This document shows, piece by piece, positions 49,936 to 59,571 of a DNA stretch of 64,000 bases; within the stretch, counting starts at the first letter, position 1, and every line of letters starts with the position of its first letter. The position numbers and the translations under genes were made by a program. The notes under the pieces are model-generated. The model saw nothing but the letters and a program-made list of their open reading frames with translations, was not told the origin of the DNA and did not search any database. The DNA is taken from NCBI GenBank assembly GCA_015058655.1, contig SVBX01000015.1, positions 1 through 64,000 on the forward strand, written 5' to 3'. This DNA is from Pseudoselenomonas ruminantium. GTDB taxonomy: Bacteria > Bacillota > Negativicutes > Selenomonadales > Selenomonadaceae.

Positions 49936-51321
49936 ATGGCAAAGAATCCGGTCAAGATCACAGAAACGGTTCTCCGTGATGGCCATCAGTCCCTGGTAGC
50001 CACCCGCATGCGCATCGGAGACATGCTGCCCCAGCTTGAGGCCCTGGACAAGATTGGCTACAACGCCCTGGAGGCTTGGGGCGGCGCCACCTTCGATACC
50101 TGCCTCCGTTTCCTGGATGAAGACCCCTGGGAGAGACTGGATACCCTGAAGGCCAACCTGAAGACTCCTATCCAGATGCTGCTCCGCGGCCAGAACCTCC
50201 TCGGCTATAACCACTATTCCAACGATGTGGTGGAGAAATTCGTGCAGGCTGCTTCCCGTCACGGCATCGGCGTGTTCCGCATCTTCGACGCCCTGAACGA
50301 TGTGCGCAACCTGAAGGTCGCCATCAAGGCAGCTCTTGCCTGCCCCGAGAAGCCCCATGTCCAGGGCTGCCTGGTGTACACCATCAGCCCGGTGCATACC
50401 AATGAGAAATTCGTGGAGCTGGCCAAAGAGCTGGAGGAAATGGGCTGCCATTCCGTCTGCATCAAGGATATGTCCGGCCTCCTGAAGCCCTATGTGGCAG
50501 AGGATCTGGTGAAGAAGCTGAAAGAAGCTCTCTCCATCCCCGTGGAACTCCACACCCACTGCACTTCCGGCTTCGGCCATGCCACTTATCTGAAGGCTGT
50601 AGAGGCTGGCGTCGACATCATCGACTGCGCCCTGGCTCCTTTCTCCAGCGACACTTCCCAGCCCTGCACCGAGACCATGGTGGCTGCCCTGGAGGGCACC
50701 GACCGTGACACGGGCCTTGACCGTCAAGCCATGACCCCCATTTCCCAGCACTTCCTCTCCGTGAAGAAGCGCGTCATCGACGAGTTCAAGCTCAAGGGCT
50801 ACTTCGATATCAACCCCAATGTGCTGGACTTCCAGATTCCCGGCGGCATGCTTTCCAACCTGGCCAACCAGCTGAAGGAAGCCGGCATGGAAGACAAGTA
50901 TCAGGATCTCTTGGATGAGATGCCCCGTGTCCGCAAGGACCTTGGCTATCCTCCTCTCGTCACCCCGTCCTCCCAGATCGTGGGCACCATGGCTACCTTC
51001 AATGTCATGAGCGGCGAGCGCTACAAGATGGTACCGAAGGAATTCAAGGATCTGGCCCGCGGCAAGTTCGGCCGTACCCCTGTGGCCATCGACCGCGACT
51101 TCCTCACCAAGACCTTGGGCATCGCTCCCGAGGACATCATCGATGACTGCTCCGTGGAAGATGCCAAGGCAGAGACCTTCGAGGAATTCAAGGCAGAGCT
51201 CGTCGAGAAGGGCTTCCTGAACCCCACCGACGAAGATGTCCTCTCCTATGCCCTGTTCCCCCAGGTTGCAGAGGAATTCTTCCAGAAGCACTATCAGAAG
51301 GTCACCGCTTACAAGCGCTGA
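49936..51321 (+). CDS. Carboxytransferase 5S / oxaloacetate decarboxylase alpha-type subunit without biotin domain
   Basis: A 461-residue carboxyltransferase subunit. KITETVLRDGHQSLVATRMR at the start is the HMGL-like barrel signature; IKDMSGLLKPYVAEDLVKKL and VELHTHCTSGFGHATYLKAV contain the lysine and metal-binding histidines. The C-terminal half is the conserved carboxylase domain, and the protein stops before a biotinyl domain. This is the form of methylmalonyl-CoA carboxytransferase 5S used with separate biotin carrier and 12S subunits in the Wood-Werkman route to propionate, typical of Selenomonas and relatives. An oxaloacetate decarboxylase role is the alternative. Codon use is strongly biased, indicating high expression. 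The ATG follows GAGGAGAG. Confidence 0.92.
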   Translation: MAKNPVKITETVLRDGHQSLVATRMRIGDMLPQLEALDKIGYNALEAWGGATFDTCLRFLDEDPWERLDTLKANLKTPIQMLLRGQNLLGYNHYSNDVVEKFVQAASRHGIGVFRIFDALNDVRNLKVAIKAALACPEKPHVQGCLVYTISPVHTNEKFVELAKELEEMGCHSVCIKDMSGLLKPYVAEDLVKKLKEALSIPVELHTHCTSGFGHATYLKAVEAGVDIIDCALAPFSSDTSQPCTETMVAALEGTDRDTGLDRQAMTPISQHFLSVKKRVIDEFKLKGYFDINPNVLDFQIPGGMLSNLANQLKEAGMEDKYQDLLDEMPRVRKDLGYPPLVTPSSQIVGTMATFNVMSGERYKMVPKEFKDLARGKFGRTPVAIDRDFLTKTLGIAPEDIIDDCSVEDAKAETFEEFKAELVEKGFLNPTDEDVLSYALFPQVAEEFFQKHYQKVTAYKR

Positions 51322-51341
51322 GAAAAACTTCGAACATAATC

Positions 51342-51380
51342 AAAAGGAGCCGGACCGCAATGCGGTTCGGCTCCTTTTTT
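51342..51380 (+). terminator. Terminator of the carboxytransferase gene
   Basis: AAAAGGAGCCGGACCGCA pairs with TGCGGTTCGGCTCCTTTT and is followed by further Ts. Confidence 0.9.
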
Positions 51381-51383
51381 AGT

Positions 51384-51431
51384 CTAAAATCGGGTCTGCC
51401 ATGCTTGAAAGCACAGCAGGCCCGATTTTAG
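51384..51431 (-). terminator. Terminator of the minus-strand genes
   Basis: CTAAAATCGGGTCTGC pairs with GCAGGCCCGATTTTAG; it ends at the last base before the UPF0158 gene and would stop that convergent transcript. Confidence 0.7.
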
Positions 51432-51842
51432 TCATTCTTTGTAAGCCAACTCATTTTCCTGGCAAAAGTCCCTGGCTGCCTCCAGCATAGACTCCCTCAG
51501 ATGGATTTCCCAAGCTTTCTGCAACAGCAGACGCTTGACCTGATGACGGAACCTGGCTGCAGCTCCCGCTCCCGTTAGCGCTTCCTGCAAGCGCTCACGA
51601 ACACCCTCACGGGCATCTGCCGCAAAGGAGGCCATGATTTCCCTTTCCCGCTCGTCAATGAGATTGGGCAGGGGCAGATAGTGCTCCCAGTCCTCCTCTA
51701 TCTCGAAGACATGAGCTTCAGCCTCCGCTTCGTCCATGTCATCCCGCAGGAGGACGACCTCCCCCTTGGCCAGGTCTATGTAGCCCTGGCGCACATCAGA
51801 TTGCAGGAAGGCCTCTGCCAGCTTGTGCAAATCGATCTCCAT
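51432..51842 (-). CDS. UPF0158 family protein
   Basis: A 136-residue acidic protein of the UPF0158 family, function unknown. The typical N-terminus is present: DLHKLAEAFLQSDVRQGYID, then LAKGEVVLLRDD, followed by EDWEHYLPLPNLIDERE. It is wholly helical afterwards. It follows the phosphoribosyltransferase gene by five bases on the same strand. Confidence 0.85.
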   Translation of the reverse strand: MEIDLHKLAEAFLQSDVRQGYIDLAKGEVVLLRDDMDEAEAEAHVFEIEEDWEHYLPLPNLIDEREREIMASFAADAREGVRERLQEALTGAGAAARFRHQVKRLLLQKAWEIHLRESMLEAARDFCQENELAYKE

Positions 51843-51847
51843 GGCTT

Positions 51848-52399
51848 TTACTCTGCATCGAAGAGGGGCAGAGCCTCCAGATAGATGATGTCCTCGCGCT
51901 TGGAAGCATCACCCTCAGCCAGTACGCAGGCCTCGCCGATGACGGTGCCGCCCACTTTCTCCACCAGGTTCGTCAGGGCCTTCATGGAGCCGCCGGTGCT
52001 GATGACATCGTCCAGCAGCAATACCTTGCGGCCCTTGATGCGCTCGATATCCGCATCCATGAGGCAGAGCATCTGCTTGCCCTTGGTGGTGATGGACACA
52101 TCATCCACCCAGACCGGGTTTTCCATATAGGCCTTGATGGACTTGCGGGCCACCACGAAATAAGGCATGCCCATTTCCTTGGCCAGCTGAGCTGCCAAGG
52201 GAATGCCCTTGGTCTCAGCCGTCAGGATGATCTCCGTATCGGCGGGCACTTTCTTGGCCAGCTCCTTGGCACAAGCATCCACCAGTTCTACATCCCCCAG
52301 CATGATGAAGCCGGCAATGGCCAGCTTGTCTGTCACATTCAGGATAGAAAGGCGGCGCTTCACGCCAGCCACTTCCAAATCATAAAATCTATTTGCCAT
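51848..52399 (-). CDS. Phosphoribosyltransferase family protein (adenine/xanthine PRT-like)
   Basis: A 183-residue type I phosphoribosyltransferase. The PRPP-binding signature KVLLLDDVISTGGSMKALT is intact, the N-terminal VADTEIILTAETKGIPLAAQ-type loop and PYFVVARKSIKAYM are like adenine and xanthine phosphoribosyltransferases. It is likely involved in purine salvage or control of it. The start is the ATG after AAGAGGTGCAGT; the upstream in-frame extension overlaps the promoter region. It forms a pair with the UPF0158 gene. Confidence 0.85.
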   Translation of the reverse strand: MANRFYDLEVAGVKRRLSILNVTDKLAIAGFIMLGDVELVDACAKELAKKVPADTEIILTAETKGIPLAAQLAKEMGMPYFVVARKSIKAYMENPVWVDDVSITTKGKQMLCLMDADIERIKGRKVLLLDDVISTGGSMKALTNLVEKVGGTVIGEACVLAEGDASKREDIIYLEALPLFDAE

Positions 52400-52473
52400 A
52401 CTGCACCTCTTAATTATGTTAGCGGAAAAATACCGCCTATGATTTTGCAACCATAGTATTCTAGCACTTCCTG

Positions 52474-55400
52474 TCAATTTTTACCAGAGGCAAAATGACT
52501 TTCTGCAGATTTCTCTTGCTGCTGCCCTCTTTCCTTGGCCACAGACAGCATCAGCTTGATGCGGTTCAGCTGGTTCACCTCGGATGAGCCTGCGTCGCAG
52601 TCAATAGCCGTGAGGTTGGCTCCGGGGTAGCTGTTCCGAAGCTCGTGGAGGACACCCTTGCCCGTGATGTGGTTGGGCAGGCAGCCGAAGGGCTGCAGGC
52701 AGATGACATTGGGCACGCCCTCGTCAATGAGCTTCACCATCTCCCCGGTGAGAAACCAGCCCTCTCCTGCCATATTCCCCAGGGACACATGGCGGGAGGC
52801 CAGTTTTGCCGTCTCATAGATGGAGCGGGGCGCCAGGAAGTGACGGCTGCCCTCCAATGCCTTTCGCATAGGATGGCGGAAGAATTCCAGCAGGCGTATG
52901 AACATCTTGGCGAAGACCTGTTCCTTGTAGGAACCTGACAGGAGCTTTCTCTTGGCGATGGCATCGTGAGCCGTGTAGAGGAAGAAATCCACGAAGTCAG
53001 GCATCACCACCTCGGCTCCTTCCTCCATGAGCACCTTTTCGATGTGGTTGTTGGCCACTGGGTGGTATTTCACCAATATCTCCCCTACCACGCCTACCTT
53101 GGGTTTCCAGAGTTCCTCGTCAATGGGCAGGTGGTCAAAATCCCGCACCAGAGCCTTCATGTTCTTCCTATACTTCCACCAACTGCCCTGCTGTATCTCC
53201 TCCTTGGCCCGCTCCAGCCACTTGTTATACAAAGCCTTGGTGCTGCCAGCCGTGAGCTCATAGGGCATCATGCGGTTCTTCACATTCATCAGCGCATCGC
53301 CGTAAACGGCAGCCTTGATGACATCCACCAGCATTTCCCTGGTCAGCTTGAAGTCGTCAGTCTCATCCGGCAATCCCATGCAGGCAAAGACAGGCACCTG
53401 GGGGAAACCGGCGTATTTCAACGCCTCACGCAAGACGCCAAGGTAATTGGTCGCCCTGCAGGCACCGCAGGTCTGGAAGAGCACGATGCTGGTGTGCTCC
53501 GGGTCGCATAGCCCATCCTTCAGGGCAGAAATCAGCTGGCCTATCACCACAATGGCCGGGTAGCACATATCGTTGTTCACATAGCGCAGCCCCACATCCG
53601 TGGTGTGCTTGTCGGGCATGGGCGGTATCACCACATTGTAACCGTACTTCCTGAGAGCCGTCTTGATAAGCTCGAAGTGAATAGGCGCCATCTGGGGTGC
53701 CAGGATAGTGTGGGTGGCCTTGCAGTCCGCCGTGAAATGTGGCCGTTCGATGGGCTTCACCTCACGGTAGGGCAGGGGCTTTTTCCTGGCCAGAGCCGCC
53801 ATGAGAGAGCGGAGGCGGATGCGGGCCGCCCCCAGATTGGACACCTCATCCAATTTGATCATGGTGTAAATGCGGTCGTGGGCTTCCAGAATATCCTTGG
53901 TCTGCCCCGTGGTCAGGGCATCCAGGCCGCAGCCGAAAGAGCTGAGTTGGATGAGGGTGAGGTTCGGATGCTCTGCCACGAACTGAGCCGCCCGATAAAG
54001 GCGGGCATGATAGCTCCACTGGTTTACGACGCTTAGTTTCTGCGCCTTGACGGGCAGATGGCAGATGGCATCTTCGGAAAGGATAGGCAGATTGTAGGAC
54101 TGTATCATCTCCGTAATGCCGTGGTTGATCTCAGGGTCCACATGATAGGGACGCCCCACCAGCACGATACCATGCTGTCCCGTCTTTTCTATATGCTCCA
54201 GGATGGTCTGGCCGCAGGCCCTCACATCCTCGCGATAGCGGGCAAGCTCCTTGTAGCCTGCCGCCACCGCAGCCTTGATTTCCCTCTTGCTCAGTCCTTC
54301 ATGGCTGCCCAGTTCCTCATAGAGGCGCTCTGCCATGCGTTTCTCATCATCCAGGGGCAGGAAAGGCTGAAGGAAGTCAATGCCCTGCTCCTTCAGGATA
54401 TCCATATTGCCCCGGATATTCTCCGCGTAAGAAGCCACAATGGGGCAGTTGAAATGGTTGTCCGACTGGCAGAGCTCATCTGCCATATTATAAGGTTCAC
54501 AGGGGTAGAAAATCTTCTTGATGCCCTTTTCCACCAAATCCATGATATGGCCATGCACCAGCTTGGCAGGGTAGCACAGGGAATCGGAAGGTATGGTGGA
54601 CATGCCTTTGTAGTACATCTTTGCATTGGACTTGCCGGACAGCACTACCTCATAGCCCAGCTCCGTGAAGAAGGTGAACCAGAAGGGATAGTCCTCGTAC
54701 ATATTCAGCACCCGGGGCAGGCCGATGCGGCCCCTCCCGGCCCCTTCCTTGGGCGCATAGGCCTTGAAGAGGCGGTTGTATTTGTAGCTGTAGATATTGG
54801 GCACCTCGTGGCTGGCCTTGCTGCCCCCGGCCCCCCGCTCGCAGCGGTTGCCGGTGAAGTATTTGCCCCCGTCCGGGAACTTCTGCATGGTCACCAGGCA
54901 CTTGTTGCCACAACCCTGACAGCGGTAGGAGCTGGTAGAAACGGAAAACTCAGCCAGCTGCTCGGAAGAAAGGAGCTGAGACTTCTCCTCAGGCCGCTCA
55001 TCTGCCTCCAGGGCCAGAATGGCTGCGCCGTAAGCTCCCATCAGCCCTGCAATATCCGGGCGGATAACCTCACGGTCAAGCAGTTTCTCCATGCAGCGCA
55101 GCACCGCATCATTGTAGAAGGTTCCCCCCTGCACCACGATATGGTCCCCCAGGGTTGAGGTATCCTTCAGCTGCATGACCTTGAACAGGGCGTTCTTGAT
55201 GACAGAGAAAGCAATGCCGGCAGAGATATCTGCCACCTCGGCCCCTTCCTTCTGGGCCTGCTTCACCTTGGAATTCATGAAGACAGTGCAACGGGTGCCC
55301 AGGTCCACGGGAGCCTTGGACTCGATAGCCTTGGCGGCAAACTCCGCCGCCGTCATATGAAGCCCCTCGGCAAAATTCTGGATGAAGGAGCCGCAACCGG

Positions 55401-56739
55401 CAGAGCAAGCCTCATTCAAGGTGATGTTGCCGATATTGCCATCCCTCACGAAGAAGCACTTCATGTCCTGCCCGCCGATATCCAGCACGAAAGTGACCTC
55501 CGGACAGAACTCCTGAGCCGCCCGCAGGTGGGCGAAGGTCTCCACCTCGCCGCCGTCAGCGTGGACAGCGGCCTTCACGATGGCCTCCCCGTACCCCGTA
55601 GTGAGAACCCCTGCGATATAGGCGGTTTCCGGCAGGGCCTTGTAAAGCTCCTTCAGCTCCCCCACCACGGTCTGCAAAGGCGAGCCCTGATTGCTGCCGT
55701 AGGAAGTGTAGAGGATTTCCTTGTCCAGGCCGATGGCCGTGATCTTGGTGGTAGTAGAACCGGCATCTATGCCCACATACACCGGGCCGGCATAGGAAGC
55801 CAGCTCCCCCCGCTTCACCTTGTCCCTGTCATGGCGGGCCTTGAACTCCTCATATTCTGACTCATCGGCAAAAAGGGTAAAATCCGCCTGGCGGGTTTCC
55901 GCTGCCGCAGCCTGGCCAGCCCCCTTTATGCAGGCATCCAGCATGCCCGCGTCAATGACCTGAGCCTCCTGGGACAGGGCAGAGCCCATAGCCACGAAAT
56001 AGTTGCCATATTCCACATCTACCACATGGTCTGTGTCCAGCTTCAAGGTCTCAATGAAGCGCTTTTTCAGCTCCGGCAAAAAGTGCAGCGGCCCTCCAAG
56101 GAAAGCCACCTTGCCAGAGATAGGACGGCCCTGGGCCAGATTGCCGATAGTCTGGTTCACCACCGCCTGGAAGATGGAAAGGGCTATATCCGCCTTTTCC
56201 GCTCCGTCATTCATCAAAGCCTGGATATCCGTCTTGGCAAAGACACCGCAACGGGAAGCAATGGTATAAATCTGCCTGCCCTTTTCGGCCAGAGCATTCA
56301 GCCCCGGTGCATCTGTGGAGAGCAGGGACGCCATATGGTCGATGAAAGACCCGGTGCCTCCTGCACAGACGCCGTTCATGCGCTGCTCCGGCGCATCGCC
56401 GAAATAAGTGATCTTGGCATCCTCGCCGCCCAGCTCAACCACCGTATCGGTCTGAGGAATCAGCTCCTTTACCGCCGCGGCACAGGCAATGACCTCCTGC
56501 ACGAAGGGCAGCCCAATGCGCTGGGCTATGCCCATGCCTGCAGAGCCGGTGAGAGCGAAAGAAAACTTTCTCTCCCCCACTACTTCCTTCAAGTGAGTGA
56601 GGTTTTCCTGCAGGGCATTGCCTATCTCCGAGAAATGGCGGGCATAGTTCTTGTAGAGAATCTTCTTCTCATGATCCAGCACCACCAGCTTGATAGTAGT
56701 GGAGCCTACATCTATGCCCACCTTCAGTATTGAGTCCAT
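52474..56739 (-). CDS. Giant 2-hydroxyacyl-CoA dehydratase/activase fusion protein
   Basis: A 1421-residue protein joining two BcrAD/BadFG-type ATPase domains, a DUF2229 domain and a 2-hydroxyglutaryl-CoA dehydratase (HgdB)-like part. The first ATPase begins with KVGIDVGSTTIKLVVLD and has CAGGTGSFIDHMASLL; the second begins near residue 320 (YVGIDAGSTTTKITAIG) and has CSAGCGSFIQNFAEGL, whose cysteines hold the activator [4Fe-4S] cluster. The cysteine-rich RCQGCGNKCLVTMQKF opens DUF2229; later ACMGLPDE and DCDAGSSEVNQLNRIK lie in the HgdB-like end. Relatives (COG3580/COG3581 fusions) are conserved in anaerobes with unproven substrates; a radical-type dehydration or reduction at the expense of ATP is expected. 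It is transcribed alone. Confidence 0.9.
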   Translation of the reverse strand: MDSILKVGIDVGSTTIKLVVLDHEKKILYKNYARHFSEIGNALQENLTHLKEVVGERKFSFALTGSAGMGIAQRIGLPFVQEVIACAAAVKELIPQTDTVVELGGEDAKITYFGDAPEQRMNGVCAGGTGSFIDHMASLLSTDAPGLNALAEKGRQIYTIASRCGVFAKTDIQALMNDGAEKADIALSIFQAVVNQTIGNLAQGRPISGKVAFLGGPLHFLPELKKRFIETLKLDTDHVVDVEYGNYFVAMGSALSQEAQVIDAGMLDACIKGAGQAAAAETRQADFTLFADESEYEEFKARHDRDKVKRGELASYAGPVYVGIDAGSTTTKITAIGLDKEILYTSYGSNQGSPLQTVVGELKELYKALPETAYIAGVLTTGYGEAIVKAAVHADGGEVETFAHLRAAQEFCPEVTFVLDIGGQDMKCFFVRDGNIGNITLNEACSAGCGSFIQNFAEGLHMTAAEFAAKAIESKAPVDLGTRCTVFMNSKVKQAQKEGAEVADISAGIAFSVIKNALFKVMQLKDTSTLGDHIVVQGGTFYNDAVLRCMEKLLDREVIRPDIAGLMGAYGAAILALEADERPEEKSQLLSSEQLAEFSVSTSSYRCQGCGNKCLVTMQKFPDGGKYFTGNRCERGAGGSKASHEVPNIYSYKYNRLFKAYAPKEGAGRGRIGLPRVLNMYEDYPFWFTFFTELGYEVVLSGKSNAKMYYKGMSTIPSDSLCYPAKLVHGHIMDLVEKGIKKIFYPCEPYNMADELCQSDNHFNCPIVASYAENIRGNMDILKEQGIDFLQPFLPLDDEKRMAERLYEELGSHEGLSKREIKAAVAAGYKELARYREDVRACGQTILEHIEKTGQHGIVLVGRPYHVDPEINHGITEMIQSYNLPILSEDAICHLPVKAQKLSVVNQWSYHARLYRAAQFVAEHPNLTLIQLSSFGCGLDALTTGQTKDILEAHDRIYTMIKLDEVSNLGAARIRLRSLMAALARKKPLPYREVKPIERPHFTADCKATHTILAPQMAPIHFELIKTALRKYGYNVVIPPMPDKHTTDVGLRYVNNDMCYPAIVVIGQLISALKDGLCDPEHTSIVLFQTCGACRATNYLGVLREALKYAGFPQVPVFACMGLPDETDDFKLTREMLVDVIKAAVYGDALMNVKNRMMPYELTAGSTKALYNKWLERAKEEIQQGSWWKYRKNMKALVRDFDHLPIDEELWKPKVGVVGEILVKYHPVANNHIEKVLMEEGAEVVMPDFVDFFLYTAHDAIAKRKLLSGSYKEQVFAKMFIRLLEFFRHPMRKALEGSRHFLAPRSIYETAKLASRHVSLGNMAGEGWFLTGEMVKLIDEGVPNVICLQPFGCLPNHITGKGVLHELRNSYPGANLTAIDCDAGSSEVNQLNRIKLMLSVAKERGQQQEKSAESHFASGKN

Positions 56740-56875
56740 GTTTACACCACCTAGTATTACGGGAATTGCTGTAGAACCTAGTTCTATAAAGCATGACTAA
56801 GAAGCCTTTTTACAGGCTCTTTTCATATTTTATACCATGTCAAGGCTGCCTGTCTAGTGATTTTGCCCAAAGAAA

Positions 56876-56900
56876 AAGGAGAGTCTCCTCGCTCTCCTTC
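56876..56900 (-). terminator. Terminator of the ECF operon
   Basis: AAGGAGAG pairs with CTCTCCTT and on the minus strand is followed by TTTTTC. It lies 26 bases after the ecfT stop. Confidence 0.75.
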
Positions 56901-56926
56901 ATTAAATACCGCTTTAAATACCGATT

Positions 56927-57727
56927 TCAGCCCCACCATGCCAGCAGAGCCAGCCCTGCCGCCATAGCCAGCATCAAGGCTGCGGCTATGCAGTCCAGCC
57001 GTGTCACTTTCAACGCTTTCATCTGGGTCCTGCCCACGCCCCCCCGGTAACACCTGGCTTCCATGGCCAGGGCCAGCTCATCAGCCCTGCGAAAGGCTGA
57101 GAGGAACAAAGGCACCATGATGGGCACTGCCGCCTTCACACGGGTCATGATGCCACCCGTAGCAAAATCCACGCCCCTGGCCTGCTGCGCCTTCATGATG
57201 CGGTCCGTTTCCTCGATAAGGGTGGGCACGAAGCGTAAGGCGATGGTCATCATCATGGCCAGCTCATGGGCAGGCACGCCGAAGCGGCGAAAGGGAGACA
57301 GCAGCGCCTCCATGGCATCCGTCAGCTTCACGGGGCTGGTGGTAAAGGTCAGCAGGGAGCTTAAAAGTATCAGCAGCACCAAACGCAGGCAGATAAAGCT
57401 GCCCCGGGTGACCCCTTCCCAGGTGATGGTCAGAGGCCCAAGCGTAGCCAGAGCTTCCCCCGGCGTACCCAGCAAATGGATGATGAAGGTCAGCACGATG
57501 ATCCACAGCAGGGGCCGGACAGATTTCAAAAGCACCAGCACCGGCACTCCAGACGCCAGCATCAGGCCTCCCGTCAGCGCTATCAGGGCACCATAAGCCA
57601 GCCAGTTGCTGAAGATGAAGATCTCTGCCATCAAAAGCAGCAGCAGGACGATCTTCACCCGCGGGTCGAGGCGGTGCAAAAGGGATCTGCCGGGGTAATA
57701 CTGGCCAATGGTAATATCACTTAGCAT
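56927..57727 (-). CDS. ecfT: ECF transporter transmembrane protein EcfT
   Basis: A 266-residue membrane scaffold of the energy-coupling-factor module, linking the two ATPases to exchangeable vitamin-binding S components. It begins ITIGQYYPGRSLLHRLDPRV, and the coupling helices carry the two characteristic arginine motifs ARG (QQARGVDFATGGI) and ARC (MEARCYRGG). About five to six helices are seen. The start overlaps the end of ecfA2 by 11 bases. No S component is encoded nearby, so it probably serves several (group II). Confidence 0.94.
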   Translation of the reverse strand: MLSDITIGQYYPGRSLLHRLDPRVKIVLLLLLMAEIFIFSNWLAYGALIALTGGLMLASGVPVLVLLKSVRPLLWIIVLTFIIHLLGTPGEALATLGPLTITWEGVTRGSFICLRLVLLILLSSLLTFTTSPVKLTDAMEALLSPFRRFGVPAHELAMMMTIALRFVPTLIEETDRIMKAQQARGVDFATGGIMTRVKAAVPIMVPLFLSAFRRADELALAMEARCYRGGVGRTQMKALKVTRLDCIAAALMLAMAAGLALLAWWG

Positions 57728-58598
57728 GTTTCAGCCCCCTTTCCACAGCCTTTACCGCATCCTTGAGAGTCCTCACCGGCATGTCTGCCGCCAGGCCCGC
57801 CCCCTGCAGCTGCTCCAAAAGCATGAGGATCTCCGGCGGCTCCAGCCCTGCCTCAGCCAGGATATCCCAGCGCTTGAAAACCTCCAGCGGGGCGCCTGAG
57901 GCCGTGATTTTGCCCTCCTGCAGCACAAACATCTCATCTGCCAGCCGCAGTATATCATCCATGGCGTGGGACACCAAAATGACAGTGATAGGCTCCCTGT
58001 CCCCCTGCCCCTTTTGCAGGTTTCCAATCATCTGCAGCAGCGACTCCCGCCCCCGGGGGTCAAGGCCTGCCGTAGGTTCATCCAGAATAAGGTACTCAGG
58101 CTCCAGCGCCAGCACCCCTGCAATGGCTGCCCGGCGCTTTTCTCCGCCGGACAGGAGGAAGGGAGACTTTTGGGCAAATTTCCCATAGTCAAGGCCCACC
58201 AAGGCCATAGAGCTTTTGACCCGCTTTTCTATTTCCTCAGGCTCCAGCCCCTGGTTCTTCGGTCCGAAGGCCACATCTGCCGCTACCGTTTCCTCGAAAA
58301 GCTGCTGCTCGGGGTACTGGAAGACAATGCCAATCTTGCGGCGGGCCAGCACTGCCTGCTTCTTGCCCTCTTTATCCCTGGCATTCAGCTTCACTCCCTC
58401 CACCAGCACCTCCCCGGAGGTGGGGGAAAGGAGCCCCGCCATCTGCTGGATGAGGGTGGACTTGCCTGAGCCCGTATGCCCTGCCAGGGCATAAAACCTG
58501 CCGTGCTCGATGGTCATATCGATGCCCTGCAATGCCTGCCGCTCCATGGGGGTGCCGGGCATATAGGTATAGCTCACATTCCTAAGCTCGATGGCCAT
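57717..58598 (-). CDS. ecfA2: ECF transporter ATPase EcfA2
   Basis: A 293-residue ATPase. Walker A GHTGSGKST, Q-loop FQYPEQQLFEETV, signature LLSGGEKRRAAIAGVLAL, Walker B YLILDEPTAGLDP and the switch histidine VSHAMDD are present; the FQYPEQQLF sequence is typical of EcfA2. It pairs with EcfA1 and drives vitamin uptake through EcfT. The gene overlaps ecfA1 by 17 bases and ecfT by 11. Confidence 0.95.
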   Translation of the reverse strand: MAIELRNVSYTYMPGTPMERQALQGIDMTIEHGRFYALAGHTGSGKSTLIQQMAGLLSPTSGEVLVEGVKLNARDKEGKKQAVLARRKIGIVFQYPEQQLFEETVAADVAFGPKNQGLEPEEIEKRVKSSMALVGLDYGKFAQKSPFLLSGGEKRRAAIAGVLALEPEYLILDEPTAGLDPRGRESLLQMIGNLQKGQGDREPITVILVSHAMDDILRLADEMFVLQEGKITASGAPLEVFKRWDILAEAGLEPPEILMLLEQLQGAGLAADMPVRTLKDAVKAVERGLKHAK

Positions 58599-59454
58599 AG
58601 CCCTTCCCCCTTATCTCCTTCAGTCCTGCCAACAATTCCTCTGCCGTGAGCATGGGGCCCGGCGGCAGAGGCAGTCCGGCTTTTCTCAGCCGCTCTGCCA
58701 GTTCTCCTGCCAGGGGCACCTCCAGGCCCAAAGATTTCAGCTTCTCCCCCTGGGCGAAAATTTCCCTGGGGCTTCCCTCCATCAAGGCCTTGCCTTCGCC
58801 CATGACCACCACCCGCTGAGCCTGCATGGCTTCTGCCATGAAGTGGGTGATGAGGACAACGGTCAGGCCCTTTTCCCGGTGCAGCCTTTCCACTACCCCC
58901 ATGACTTCCTTGCGCCCCTGGGGATCAAGCATGGCGGTAGGCTCATCCAGCACCAGGCAGTCTGTTTCCATGGCCAGAGTGCCGGCGATAGCCACCCGCT
59001 GCTTCTGTCCCCCGGAGAGGAGATGGGGAGCCCGCTTCCTGAAGCGCTCCATGCCCACTGCCTGCAGAGCCTCCGTCACCCGCTGGCGGATTTCCACCGG
59101 CTTTACTCCCAGATTCTCCGGGCCGAAGGCCACATCATCCTCCACGATGGCAGCAATGAGCTGATTGTCAGGATTCTGGAACACCATGCCCACCTGGCTG
59201 CGGATTTTCCACAGCTCATTTTTCTCTGCCGCCTCCAGTGTGGAGAGCCCATCTATCCGCACCTGCCCTGCGCTGGGCAGCAAAAGCCCATTGAGATGAC
59301 GGGCCAGAGTGGACTTGCCGGAGCCATTGGCCCCCAGCACCGCCACGAACTCCCCTTTCTCTATGGAGAGATCTACTCCGGCCAGCGCCTTGCGGCTTTG
59401 CTCCGTCCCTGCCTGGTACTCATGCTCAAGTCTTTCTATCTCGATAAAGGCCAA
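58582..59454 (-). CDS. ecfA1: ECF transporter ATPase EcfA1
   Basis: A 290-residue ATPase, partner of EcfA2. Walker A GANGSGKST, Q-loop FQNPDNQLIAAIVEDDVAFG (typical of EcfA1), signature LLSGGQKQRVAIAGTLAM, Walker B DCLVLDEPTAMLDP and the ITHFM switch are present. The start is taken as TTG at 59454, seven bases behind GGAGG, which yields an N-terminus AFIEIERLEHEY as in relatives; an in-frame ATG 24 bases upstream precedes that site. It is the first gene of ecfA1-ecfA2-ecfT. The ribosomal-protein and truA neighbours usual in other Firmicutes are missing. Confidence 0.94.
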   Translation of the reverse strand: MAFIEIERLEHEYQAGTEQSRKALAGVDLSIEKGEFVAVLGANGSGKSTLARHLNGLLLPSAGQVRIDGLSTLEAAEKNELWKIRSQVGMVFQNPDNQLIAAIVEDDVAFGPENLGVKPVEIRQRVTEALQAVGMERFRKRAPHLLSGGQKQRVAIAGTLAMETDCLVLDEPTAMLDPQGRKEVMGVVERLHREKGLTVVLITHFMAEAMQAQRVVVMGEGKALMEGSPREIFAQGEKLKSLGLEVPLAGELAERLRKAGLPLPPGPMLTAEELLAGLKEIRGKGYGHRA

Positions 59455-59467
59455 AGCCTCACCTCCC

Positions 59468-59504
59468 AAAATAAACAAAGCTGCTGCTCATAACGAGCAA
59501 CAGC
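59468..59504 (-). terminator. Likely terminator of putP
   Basis: GCTGTTGCTC pairs with GAGCAGCAGC on the minus strand, followed by TTTGTTTATTTT. It lies between putP and ecfA1. Confidence 0.55.
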
Positions 59505-59571
59505 CTTATTGTACTATTTTTTTTTGGCAAGCTCAATCTGCAAGTTCATGTTTGGCAGATAGACTTTCCCC

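Noticed and set aside
49930..51291. Long open frame on the strand opposite the carboxytransferase gene (also opposite other high-GC genes such as 61451-62692)
   Set aside because: Long antisense frames arise from strongly biased codon use in highly expressed genes; their translations show no family motifs.
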